Below are positions 34,201 to 39,866 of a DNA stretch of 39,866 nt, piece after piece (position 1 is the first letter of the stretch; each line of letters begins with the position of its first letter). The notes beneath the pieces are model-generated. The model saw only the letters and a list, made by a program, of their open reading frames with translations. It searched no databases and had not been told where the DNA came from. The stretch is from Acidobacteriota bacterium (GTDB lineage: Bacteria; Acidobacteriota; Terriglobia; Bryobacterales; Bryobacteraceae). Location: positions 1 to 39,866 of the forward strand of contig CANIVU010000085.1 of assembly GCA_947470805.1 (NCBI GenBank). Reading direction: 5' to 3'. The position numbers and the translations under genes are program-made.

Positions 34201-34766
34201 TCGGACCGGGGAAGCGGTGGCTGAAGCGCGGCTTTGTGTCGCAGGCGATTGGGGGGTGGCGGATCGGCGCGGTGCACCGGTATGCGTCGGGGACGCCGCT
34301 CGCGTTTTCCGGTCAGTTCGGCTTCCCGGTGGGCGGGAACCGGCCGACGATTTCGACCTATGACGGCTGGCGCGCGCCGGTGGCGGGGGAGAAGTTCGAC
34401 CCGTTTGTGGATCGCTATTTCCAGCCGGCGACGGTGGCGAATTGGAACGGGGATACGCCAACGGTGACCACGGCCGGGTTCTTCCCGATTCAGGTGCGGG
34501 ACCGGCTGGGGAACATGACGCGCAACAATCCCAAGATGCGGAATTTCCCTTTGTTTAATGAGAATATTTCGCTGGCGAAGACGTTCACGATGTCGCAGGA
34601 GCACCGGCGGACGTTGGACCTCCGATTTGAAGCGTTTAACTTGCTGAACCGGACGCAGTTTGCGACGCCGAACACGAACCTGTCCGACACGGCGAATTTT
34701 GGGCTGGTGCGGAACCAGGCGAATACGCCGCGGCGGATGCAGTTTGCGTTGAAGGTGAACTGGTGA
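31233..34766 (+). CDS. Oar-like TonB-dependent outer membrane receptor 4
   Basis: The protein has 1177 residues. The signal peptide MKILALLLCPLALLAQ is followed by a carboxypeptidase-regulatory-like domain (about 20-100: LLTGSVSDSGGAPIVAATVV, then EFNIPSLPVGAYRVVVEHPG). The plug (about 115-245) has VQLDGASAGTNRAGSTLW and KAEFGRAGGGLVSFVSKSGG. It ends in LKVNW, again an aromatic terminal residue. A collagen-like GIPGPSGPPGIPGIMN stretch lies in one extracellular-side loop (about 445-455). The loop at about 505-520 contains CIANMPDCDRN, a Cys pair that could form a disulfide. No start-proximal ribosome site is clear. It is convergent with the YwiC-like gene, with a 1-nt gap between stops. The ligand is unknown. 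Confidence 0.92.
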   Translation: MKILALLLCPLALLAQTDRGLLTGSVSDSGGAPIVAATVVATHTETRTTFRGATGEAGEFNIPSLPVGAYRVVVEHPGFKSSVHSNVRVEAGASARVEAKLEVGEVRQTVEVRESGAQLQTDNAKIQNTMSDRMIEALPTVMSDNMRSPFDLAAITAQVNGGDQDFRIGGGQAGAFGVQLDGASAGTNRAGSTLWAAVNAPSLDAITEFAVETNGFKAEFGRAGGGLVSFVSKSGGRQFHGTLFDFVRNNAFDARGFFNKTTPVYRQHDFGATVGGPVSIPKLYKQRDKTFFFFSYEGFRNRVGGNTNVSALPPEEFYKGDFRNAVSRTRNPDGSYIRYNVFDPSTTRYDEAARNYVRDLFPNNIVPAARFDAISRKLVDLAAPQMRPNRTDVVPGTPEYWLENYYQQGTTINPNDKWSIKGDHILTDKHRLSGYFAYNKRQGIPGPSGPPGIPGIMNPYQQLTDTSPVWRGSWDWTVSPNIHNRFYFGINQFKDSNFPLTEGGKWKDKICIANMPDCDRNLPIINLGDFPAWGGNGFNGSENPVYSFNDDLSWTKGKHIFKTGYLFEYAPYVGLGQQAGAGNVTFTTAMTALPAQANRNLGGGLAFASFLLGEAGATTINTPRRVGMLWRYNAMYFQDDWRVNSRLTVNLGLRYEFNLPALNDGDKCADFDPTLRNPGANNLPGALVFCGVGEGRIGRRTIPSGWYGGLGPRLGLSYRMGPKTVLRMSGGSSFAPVKSVGGSAHFQGFAQILTFPDQTGGIDRVFKLDQGAPPWPKPPFIDPTFGNNADVDWWQGKEANRLPQMWSGSFTIQREVLPQMLLEVGYSAIIGTHLIANLLNYNQVDFGTLPASASMFTASGRALLNTTFGNANRLVQNAGFTKPYSSFPDNLTLARALRPYPQYNNILTGSGGDHSGHSSYHSMILKVTRRYATNLMVDASYVFSKMFTDSDSAWGSGAAMDHFNRRLDKALSNADRTHEAKINYVYDLPIGPGKRWLKRGFVSQAIGGWRIGAVHRYASGTPLAFSGQFGFPVGGNRPTISTYDGWRAPVAGEKFDPFVDRYFQPATVANWNGDTPTVTTAGFFPIQVRDRLGNMTRNNPKMRNFPLFNENISLAKTFTMSQEHRRTLDLRFEAFNLLNRTQFATPNTNLSDTANFGLVRNQANTPRRMQFALKVNW

Positions 34767-34767
34767 G

Positions 34768-35547
34768 TTAGCGATTCCAGAAGGCCGCGACGGCGAGCAG
34801 GGAGTGCGTGATGGAGACGGCGAGCGCGCGCAGGCCGACGCGTTTGAGCGGCTCTTGCAGTGTGCCGGGATGGCGCAGGCGGAGGCGTTCCCAGATGTTG
34901 GCGGCGGCGGAGAAGAGTAGCGGCGCGGGAGCGACGAAGGCGACGGCTATTGAGAGAGCTGGCGTTGCGTAGGCGGTGAGCGGCGGCTTGCCGCCGGGGA
35001 CGCGTTTGAGCGCGAGGCGCGTGTGGACGGTAAGGATGGAGGACGCGCCGTGGAGCGTGAGCACGGCCCAGAGCGGCCAAGCCCAGGCGGGGATGGCGCC
35101 GGTGGAGGTGAGGATGGCGAGCAGGGCGGTGGTGCCGAGGCCGGCGGCGCTCAAGAGTTGAAGCCAGATGGAGCGTTGCTTGTTCTTGATGGTGAGCCAG
35201 ACGGCGAGGAGTGTCAGTAGGGCCGCCACGCCGGTCAGTGCGGCTAGTGCGGCGAGGGGCCGTTGGGCGATGAGGATGGCGAGGCAGAGCGCGGCGCCGA
35301 GGGCTTCGGCGATCAGCCAGCGGGCGGCGCCGGCGGATTGGGGATTGTAGTCGCGCCAGACGAAACGCTGGCGGGCGAGGACGATCAGAGTTTCGCGTAG
35401 CAGGAAGCCGAACAGGACCAGTCCGAGGGCGGGGAGGAGGAGCCAGTTCCATTCGCGGGCGAGGATGGCACCGGCGAAGAAGGGCTGGAGGAGCAGGCCC
35501 CAGGCGCCATGTTCGCGGGGGAGTGGTTTGGGTTCCGCGTGTGTCAT
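34768..35547 (-). CDS. YwiC-like multi-pass membrane protein
   Basis: This 259-residue inner membrane protein begins MTHAEPKPLPREHGAWGLLL, the PREHGAW signature that starts YwiC-like family members. About seven to eight hydrophobic segments follow, including LLQPFFAGAIL, LGLVLFGFLLRETLIVLA, LAILIAQRPLAALAALTGVA and ATPALSIAVAFVA. The family's function is unknown. The start at 35547 is used because the signature begins just after it; the frame is open further upstream into the divergent region but that part has no family character. It is divergent from the phosphodiester glycosidase gene, with 70 bp between starts, where both promoters must lie. Confidence 0.8.
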   Translation of the reverse strand: MTHAEPKPLPREHGAWGLLLQPFFAGAILAREWNWLLLPALGLVLFGFLLRETLIVLARQRFVWRDYNPQSAGAARWLIAEALGAALCLAILIAQRPLAALAALTGVAALLTLLAVWLTIKNKQRSIWLQLLSAAGLGTTALLAILTSTGAIPAWAWPLWAVLTLHGASSILTVHTRLALKRVPGGKPPLTAYATPALSIAVAFVAPAPLLFSAAANIWERLRLRHPGTLQEPLKRVGLRALAVSITHSLLAVAAFWNR

Positions 35548-35617
35548 GGCTTCATTGTGGCGAGTTGCGGGGGCGGTGTCGGTGATTGTGGTCACATTGA
35601 CGCTAGGATGGGTTTTC

Positions 35618-36439
35618 ATGGCTATCTGGGCTTGGTTGTGTTTTTCGTTGGCGCTGGCCGGGGCGGATGTTTCCACGTATCCATTCATTGGGGTGCGGCA
35701 CACGCACCGGGCGGAGGCGGGGCTGCACGTGGTGGAGATTCACCTGGACGCGCCGGGGCTGCGCTTTCAGCTGACGCAGCCGTCGGGCGGGCGGGAGACG
35801 GTGCGGCGGACGACGGTCGATTTCTGCCGGGAACTCGCGGCGCAGGTGTGCGTGAACGCGCACTTTTTCGAGCCGTTTCCGTCGGAGGAGATGGAGTCGT
35901 TTTTGATTGGGCTGGCGGCGGCGGACGGGCGGCGGTTCTCGGAGTTTGAAAAGCCTCGGCAGGCCTACGCGCTGGTGGAGAATGCGCCGGGGGTGCATGT
36001 ATCGGCGACGAATGAGGCGGGGCTGGTGGGGCCTGGCTTTGCGGGGCGTTTGTGGACGGTGGTGGCGGGCTCGGCCCAGGTGGTGACAGCGGGGAAGGTG
36101 ACCATTCCGGTGTACCGGTACGCGGCGCATCCGGAGGGCGTGTTGACGCCGGAGGGCAAGTATGGAAACGGGAGTTCGTGGTACGACGTGGCGACGTCGC
36201 GCACGTTGATCGGGCTGACGGAGGATCGGCGGCGAGTAGTGTTGGCGACAGTGGAGCGATCGACGGTGGGCGCGGTGGCGGCTGTGTTGGCGCGGGATTT
36301 CGGGGTGTGGGACGCGGTGAATTTGGACGGCGGCGGGTCGACAACGCTGGTGGTGGATGGGGAGATGGTGCAGGGGCCGAAGAGCGGGAAGGCGCGCGCG
36401 GTGGCGAGCAGTCTGGCGGTTTTTGCGCGGCGGCCGTGA
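35618..36439 (+). CDS. Secreted phosphodiester glycosidase (NAGPA domain)
   Basis: This 273-residue exported protein starts with a signal peptide (MAIWAWLCFSLALAGADV) and consists of a single NAGPA (phosphodiester glycosidase) domain. Family marks are VCVNAHFFEPF near residue 85 and DAVNLDGGGSTTLVVDGEMV near 235-255, the conserved N-L-D-G-G-G-S-T block. RTLIGLTEDRRRVVLATV precedes it. Members cleave GlcNAc-1-phosphodiesters, and bacterial ones act on exopolysaccharide or wall components in the periplasm or outside. The ATG at 35618 has AGGA about 9 nt before it; in-frame starts at 35546 and 35465 are less likely, since they overlap the divergent gene. Confidence 0.85.
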   Translation: MAIWAWLCFSLALAGADVSTYPFIGVRHTHRAEAGLHVVEIHLDAPGLRFQLTQPSGGRETVRRTTVDFCRELAAQVCVNAHFFEPFPSEEMESFLIGLAAADGRRFSEFEKPRQAYALVENAPGVHVSATNEAGLVGPGFAGRLWTVVAGSAQVVTAGKVTIPVYRYAAHPEGVLTPEGKYGNGSSWYDVATSRTLIGLTEDRRRVVLATVERSTVGAVAAVLARDFGVWDAVNLDGGGSTTLVVDGEMVQGPKSGKARAVASSLAVFARRP

Positions 36440-36462
36440 GCTGCTTGGGCGCACGGCCGCCG
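36428..36462. terminator. Possible bidirectional hairpin between convergent genes
   Basis: CGGCGGCCGTG and CACGGCCGCCG form an 11-bp perfect stem with a 13-nt loop. It covers the last codons of the phosphodiester glycosidase gene and lies just beyond the end of the NGAKSKGP gene on the other strand. There is no T run on either side, so factor-independent termination is uncertain. Confidence 0.45.
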
Positions 36463-36476
36463 GGTTGGGGTGATTG

Positions 36477-36950
36477 TCACGCGGCGCGTTGGCGGAGCTT
36501 CTTGTCGTTGAGCAGCATGTTCAGCAGGTGCGATTCGCGGCGGCTGAGCGTGTCGATGCGTTTGTAGAGCGACATGTCGATGACGCTTTCGCTGGCGTGA
36601 TCCTTGTCGATGCAGATTCGTTTGTATTCCAGTTCGGAGAGCTGGAAGCGGCGCAGGCAGAGCGGTTCGAGGTGCCAGCGGATGTGGGCCATTTCGCGGA
36701 CGAGGAAGGCTTCGTGCTCGTTTTCCGGGCGGAAGCAGTCGAGCATGCCGTCCAGGATCTGGTAGTAGCGCCGACGGGCGTGGCGGTCGGCGATGGCTTC
36801 GGCCGGGGGCACGAAGAATTTGAGGGTGGTAGCGTTGCGGCCGGTGACGAGGGCGTTCCGGCGGGAGCGCAATTTGCCTTGGGGCGTGACAGGCCCTTTC
36901 GATTTGGCGCCGTTGCGGCGTGAGATTTCGGCTCGTTGTTCACGGGTCAT
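36477..36950 (-). CDS. Second 'NGAKSxGP' family protein, stand-alone
   Basis: This 157-residue protein is related to the first gene of the terminase-like unit (3707-4249) but has no terminase genes next to it. The N-terminus is SRRNGAKSKGPVTPQGKLRS followed by RRNALVTGRNA; the central part FRPENEHEAFLVREMAHIRWH matches the YRP...E..LV.E....WR block of the other copy. The C-terminal third is charged and helical (YKRIDTLSRRESHLLNML). It has no signal peptide or membrane segment. The ATG at 36950 follows AAAGGA by about 9 nt. A strong hairpin lies 30 nt upstream in its leader. I cannot name the family or its function. Confidence 0.72.
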   Translation of the reverse strand: MTREQRAEISRRNGAKSKGPVTPQGKLRSRRNALVTGRNATTLKFFVPPAEAIADRHARRRYYQILDGMLDCFRPENEHEAFLVREMAHIRWHLEPLCLRRFQLSELEYKRICIDKDHASESVIDMSLYKRIDTLSRRESHLLNMLLNDKKLRQRAA

Positions 36951-36979
36951 GGGGCGATTCCTTTCGCTGGGAAATAGAA

Positions 36980-37022
36980 AAGGCCCTCCGGGGTGCGAGA
37001 GTGTCGCACGGCGGAAGGCCTT
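36980..37022 (-). promoter_or_regulatory. Strong leader hairpin upstream of the NGAKSKGP gene
   Basis: AAGGCC (36980-36985) pairs with GGCCTT (37017-37022), and the inner arms TCCG/CGGA and TGCGA/TCGCA close around the loop GAGTG. Read on the minus strand the stem is followed by TTTTCTATTTC, so it has the shape of an intrinsic terminator placed 30 nt before the start codon. It could end an upstream transcript, act as an attenuator for this gene, or be a relic of an element end. Confidence 0.6.
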
Positions 37023-37251
37023 CTACTTCTATTCTACCGGGCGCGCACCAAATGTTTTGGGGTGGCTGGTTTTCAAGTTATTGATTACAGGGGAGAAACT
37101 TTTTTTCGTTGGGCTGTGATGAGCATTCGCGGGTATCCGGAATTTTGTTGAAAGTACTCGATTCCCCGGGTTTTTGCCGGCGGTGAAACGCCGCCGTATT
37201 CAAGACGCATCCAAGGCACGGACAGCTCCAGGCGGAGCGTTTGCGGACGGA

Positions 37252-38862
37252 CTACCCTGGCTGCGCGTCCTGCGCGTACCAGTTGCGCGACGAACGTCTG
37301 GGAACGTATGCGGAACTGGGGAGGTCGTCCTCTGTCCGGACCGTCCATTTCAAGAGTTCGGCCAGAAGGCGACTTTGCTCGGCGGCGACCTCCGGAGTGC
37401 CGTACAGATTTTTCAGCTCGAAAGGGTCCGTGGCAAGGTCGTAGAGTTGGACCTCGCCCATCATGTCTGACGTCAGCTTGAAGTTACCCCACCGGACCAT
37501 TTTGAGGTTGCCGCTTTGGGTTACCGAGTTGAGTTCGTCGAATGTCGGGCGGGCGCCGGGAGCGCCGGACAACATGCCAGTCTTTGGTGGCACTGGGTCA
37601 CCGTTGCGGTAATGCAGCCCGCCAAACCCGACTTCCGCATAGACGCTGCGGAACTCCTCGCGCGGGTACTCCCGGCCCTGCAAGAGCGGCCACAGGCTGC
37701 GCCCCTGGACGCCGAACGGAATCGGCGCGCCGATCGCTTCGCAGAGGGTGGGCATGACATCGGCGAGGGAGACCAAGGCGTCTACGTTGGACACCGGTTT
37801 GATTCCGGGACCATACCAGATCATGGGAACCCGGGTGAGGACTTCCGGGATACCTACACCTTTGCGCATGAGACCGTAGTCCCCGACGAAGTCGCCGTGA
37901 TCGGAGACGAAGACGATGATGGTGTTTGCCAGCAGGCCGCGGGAATCCATGTGATCCATGAGGCGCGCCAGTTGATCGTCGATGAGTCGCAACATGCCGA
38001 GGTAGTTAGAGCGGAGGCGACGCCAGTTCTGGTCGAAACCGGGATAGGTGCGATCCTCCAGGCCGTGGAGCCACTCCCATTTGAATCCCTTCGCTTTGAG
38101 TGCTTCGGGGCCGACGGCGCGTTCGGAGAGCGATTCCGGCGGGAACATATCAAAGTACGGTTTGGGGACCTGATAGGGGTTATGAGGTTCGGGGAAACTG
38201 ACCCAAAGGGCGAAGGGTTTCTGGCTGGGGGTGTCGATGAACTCGATCGCGTCCGAAACGATGCGAAAGGGGTACTGCGTCTCCGGGGGGAAGGGCGTGG
38301 GGACTTCGGAGACGGCGTGGTTGAGTTGCTTCATCCACTCGGTGAACTCGACGGACTGTGCGGGAGCGGGTTCGGGCGTCCAGCCGCTGGCGTGGCTGTA
38401 GAGCCTGCAAAAATCGAGCCGCTCCGGTTTGAGGTGGCTATGGTTCTTGCCAGTGAGACCTGTCTTGTAGCCGGCTTGGCGCAGAACGTCGAAAATGTCC
38501 CGCTCGAAGCGGGCCTCGCCCGTGGCGGCGTTCTGACGGACGCGATGAGCGTGGGGCCACCTGCCGGTGAGCATGCTGACGCGGGCGGGGCCGCAGAGGG
38601 GGGCGGTGGTGTAGGCGCCGTCGCACGGGGCACCGCGCGCGGCAAGGCGGTCGAGCGCGGGCATGGTGTTCAGGGGGAACCCGGAGCGGCGGGTCAGTCC
38701 GACACGTTGCTGATCGGTCATGACGATCAGAATGTTGGGCTTTCCAGGCGGCTGCGCGGAGGCGGATTGGGGGGCGCCAAAGGCGGCGACGGAACTGCCG
38801 GAAATGCCGGCGAGGAACTCTCTTCGCCGCGGCGTGGAGTTTCGGGTGTTGGTGGTTGGCAT
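37252..38862 (-). CDS. Tat-exported sulfatase (arylsulfatase/choline-sulfatase-like) 2
   Basis: This 536-residue sulfatase begins with a Tat signal (PRRREFLAGISGSSVAAFGA) ending near ASAQ. Metal ligand Asp50 is in ILIVMTDQQR, the formylglycine motif is Cys90-Gly-Pro-Ala-Arg94 (LCGPARVSMLTGR), and further conserved parts are KTGLTGKNH and FVSDHGDFVGDYGLM. The Ala in C-x-P-x-R is allowed; the Cys is the residue oxidised to formylglycine. The HGDFVGDYGL block places it nearer to the DUF/choline-sulfatase-like branch than sulfatase 1, with which it shares little outside the motifs. It is monocistronic, with 174 nt to the divergent neighbour. No maturation enzyme is in the window. Confidence 0.9.
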   Translation of the reverse strand: MPTTNTRNSTPRRREFLAGISGSSVAAFGAPQSASAQPPGKPNILIVMTDQQRVGLTRRSGFPLNTMPALDRLAARGAPCDGAYTTAPLCGPARVSMLTGRWPHAHRVRQNAATGEARFERDIFDVLRQAGYKTGLTGKNHSHLKPERLDFCRLYSHASGWTPEPAPAQSVEFTEWMKQLNHAVSEVPTPFPPETQYPFRIVSDAIEFIDTPSQKPFALWVSFPEPHNPYQVPKPYFDMFPPESLSERAVGPEALKAKGFKWEWLHGLEDRTYPGFDQNWRRLRSNYLGMLRLIDDQLARLMDHMDSRGLLANTIIVFVSDHGDFVGDYGLMRKGVGIPEVLTRVPMIWYGPGIKPVSNVDALVSLADVMPTLCEAIGAPIPFGVQGRSLWPLLQGREYPREEFRSVYAEVGFGGLHYRNGDPVPPKTGMLSGAPGARPTFDELNSVTQSGNLKMVRWGNFKLTSDMMGEVQLYDLATDPFELKNLYGTPEVAAEQSRLLAELLKWTVRTEDDLPSSAYVPRRSSRNWYAQDAQPG

Positions 38863-39036
38863 CGGCAGTTGCGCGGCGTTCTGACTCTATCATGGCAATT
38901 TGCAGGATGTTCAGCCTGGCCGCTGCGAAGCCCGGTCCGCCGGATGGCGGTTGGTACGGGAAGCCGCGAGTGCTGGCCCGCCCGCCGTAGAGTGTCGCGC
39001 GAGTTTCTCCGTGGGGGCGTGCGATGCTAGGAATTC

Positions 39037-39573
39037 GTGCCCACCCCAGGAACCGATCTGCTTGCTCCTTTGCGCCGATTCTATGAAGCCGACGCGCTCA
39101 TCTCATTCGTGGGCGCCGAAACGCTGCCGGAGGGTGAACGCCGATTGCTGGTGCACGACGGCGATATGACGTCGCGGCTGGCGGCGCACCATGGGAGTGT
39201 CATGACTCTGGAGGCGCACGAGATGACGGTGGCCGATGGGTATCTGCATCGCGTATCGATTCTGCGGCGGCGCGATACGGGGGCGGCAGTGGAGTTCGGG
39301 GCGATCCGGATTGCGCTCGATGGGTTTGCGGCGGGGCCGCGCGGGCAGATTGAACGCGCGGAACTGCCGCTGGGCGCGGTGCTGGTGGAGAACGCGATTC
39401 CGTTTACCAGCCATCCGGGCGGGTTCTTTTCGATTGGCGCGACGGCGTATTTGACGGAGTATCTGGGGGCAGCGGCGGGGCAGGTCTTATACGGACGGTG
39501 TAACCAGTTGAAGCACGGCGATGGGCGATTGCTGGCCGATGTGGTGGAAATCCTGCCGCCTGTGTCAGCGTAG
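39037..39573 (+). CDS. Chorismate-lyase-like (DUF98/UTRA fold) small protein
   Basis: This 178-residue protein reads LLAPLRRFYEADALISFVGA, then RRLLVHDGDMTSRLAAHHGS, LHRVSILRRRDTGAAVEFGA and LDGF. The order LLxHxxxMTxxLxxHxG, then RxVxLxxxxxGxxxxxG is that of chorismate pyruvate-lyase-like (UbiC/DUF98) domains. The catalytic Glu could be the one in VEFG, but substrate specificity is not safe to claim. It starts with GTG at 39037, with AGGA 6 nt before it. It ends 6 nt before the formate-tetrahydrofolate ligase gene, so both are probably one transcript. The role of this pairing is not known. Confidence 0.6.
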   Translation: MPTPGTDLLAPLRRFYEADALISFVGAETLPEGERRLLVHDGDMTSRLAAHHGSVMTLEAHEMTVADGYLHRVSILRRRDTGAAVEFGAIRIALDGFAAGPRGQIERAELPLGAVLVENAIPFTSHPGGFFSIGATAYLTEYLGAAAGQVLYGRCNQLKHGDGRLLADVVEILPPVSA

Positions 39574-39579
39574 TAAGTA

Positions 39580-39866
39580 ATGAAACCGATTTCTGAAGTG
39601 GCCGCGGCGCTGGGAGTGCCGGCGGAATTCCTGCATCCGTACGGGGCGCACATGGCGAAGGTGCGGCTGGAGCTATTGGCGCAACTGCCGGCGCGTCGGG
39701 GCAAGCTGGTACTAGTGACGGCGGTGACGCCAACCGTGCACGGGGAAGGGAAGACGGTGACGACGATCGGCCTGGCGCAGGCGCTCTGCCGGCTGGGGCA
39801 TCGAGCGGTGGCGACGGTGCGGCAGCCATCGCTGGGGCCGGTGTTCGGCATGAAGGGCGGGGCGAC
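39580..39866 (+). CDS. fhs: Formate-tetrahydrofolate ligase, 5' part
   Basis: The first 95 codons are present and the gene leaves the window at the right edge. The protein reads [20 protein letters not shown], and then [20 protein letters not shown], the ATP-binding P-loop of formyltetrahydrofolate synthetase, with the following [15 protein letters not shown] segment that is nearly invariant in the family. The enzyme joins formate to tetrahydrofolate with ATP to give 10-formyl-THF for one-carbon metabolism. Residues H-G-E-G-K-T are the P-loop. The ATG at 39580 follows the previous stop by 6 nt with no strong ribosome site, pointing to coupled translation. Confidence 0.93.
   Translation, partial: MKPISEVAAALGVPAEFLHPYGAHMAKVRLELLAQLPARRGKLVLVTAVTPTVHGEGKTVTTIGLAQALCRLGHRAVATVRQPSLGPVFGMKGGA

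Noticed and set aside
37516-39030. 504-residue plus-strand frame across sulfatase 2
   Set aside because: Antisense shadow; sulfatase motifs on the minus strand are clear.
1-39866. tRNA, rRNA or riboswitch genes
   Set aside because: Scanning by eye for T-loop, anticodon-arm or conserved riboswitch motifs found nothing convincing; a covariance-model search would be decisive.

Overview
The window looks like a chromosomal segment of a GC-rich soil Acidobacterium, most likely of the Solibacter/Bryobacter group. This is inferred from four very large Oar-like TonB-dependent receptors, two FGly-type sulfatases, many Tat-exported enzymes, an NHL giant protein and intergenic GGGGACAG palindromes. There are no rRNA or tRNA genes, no CRISPR array, no insertion sequence with a recognisable transposase, and no phage structural genes.

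Layout. 1-719 (minus): a Tat-exported two-cluster [2Fe-2S] subunit and the first 31 codons of its molybdopterin partner. 750-1423: a non-coding stretch with about three tandem copies of a ~130-bp palindrome-bearing repeat. 1424-4249 (minus): a three-gene unit made of an unnamed 'NGAKSRGP' protein, a terminase-type ATPase with a repetitive disordered N-terminus, and a separate terminase-type RNase H-fold nuclease; this is the most unusual locus here. 4531-7926: Oar-like receptor 1 with a strong terminator. 8137-9462: a decaying toxin-antitoxin patch (intact VapB-like antitoxin, frameshifted VapC, shredded GNAT acetyltransferase). 9463-14031 (minus): a 1522-residue secreted NHL protein with five 150-residue C-terminal repeats. 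14354-17408: a methyltransferase-glycosyltransferase fusion broken by one frameshift, overlapping a membrane GT-C-like gene. 17589-21035: receptor 2, followed by a diverged palindromic repeat. 21189-27180 (minus): a sulfatase, then receptor 3 translationally coupled behind a PLC-like phosphodiesterase. 27268-29565: a Tat-exported sugar isomerase/epimerase-like protein and an MFS exporter. 29698-31161: a secreted DUF1579-like protein and an exported HUMPS/OMPDC-fold enzyme. 31233-34766: receptor 4. 34768-36439: divergent YwiC-like membrane protein and NAGPA-type phosphodiester glycosidase. 36477-36950 (minus): a lone second NGAKSxGP protein behind a strong leader hairpin. 37252-38862 (minus): a second Tat-exported sulfatase. 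39037-39866: a chorismate-lyase-like small protein and the 5' end of formate-tetrahydrofolate ligase.

How the parts may fit together (inference): the receptors, sulfatases, PLC-like enzyme, isomerase and phosphodiester glycosidase form a set for capture and periplasmic breakdown of complex, probably sulfated or phosphorylated, polymers. The terminase-like unit and its solo relative are unrelated to this and look like a domesticated or mobile genome module.
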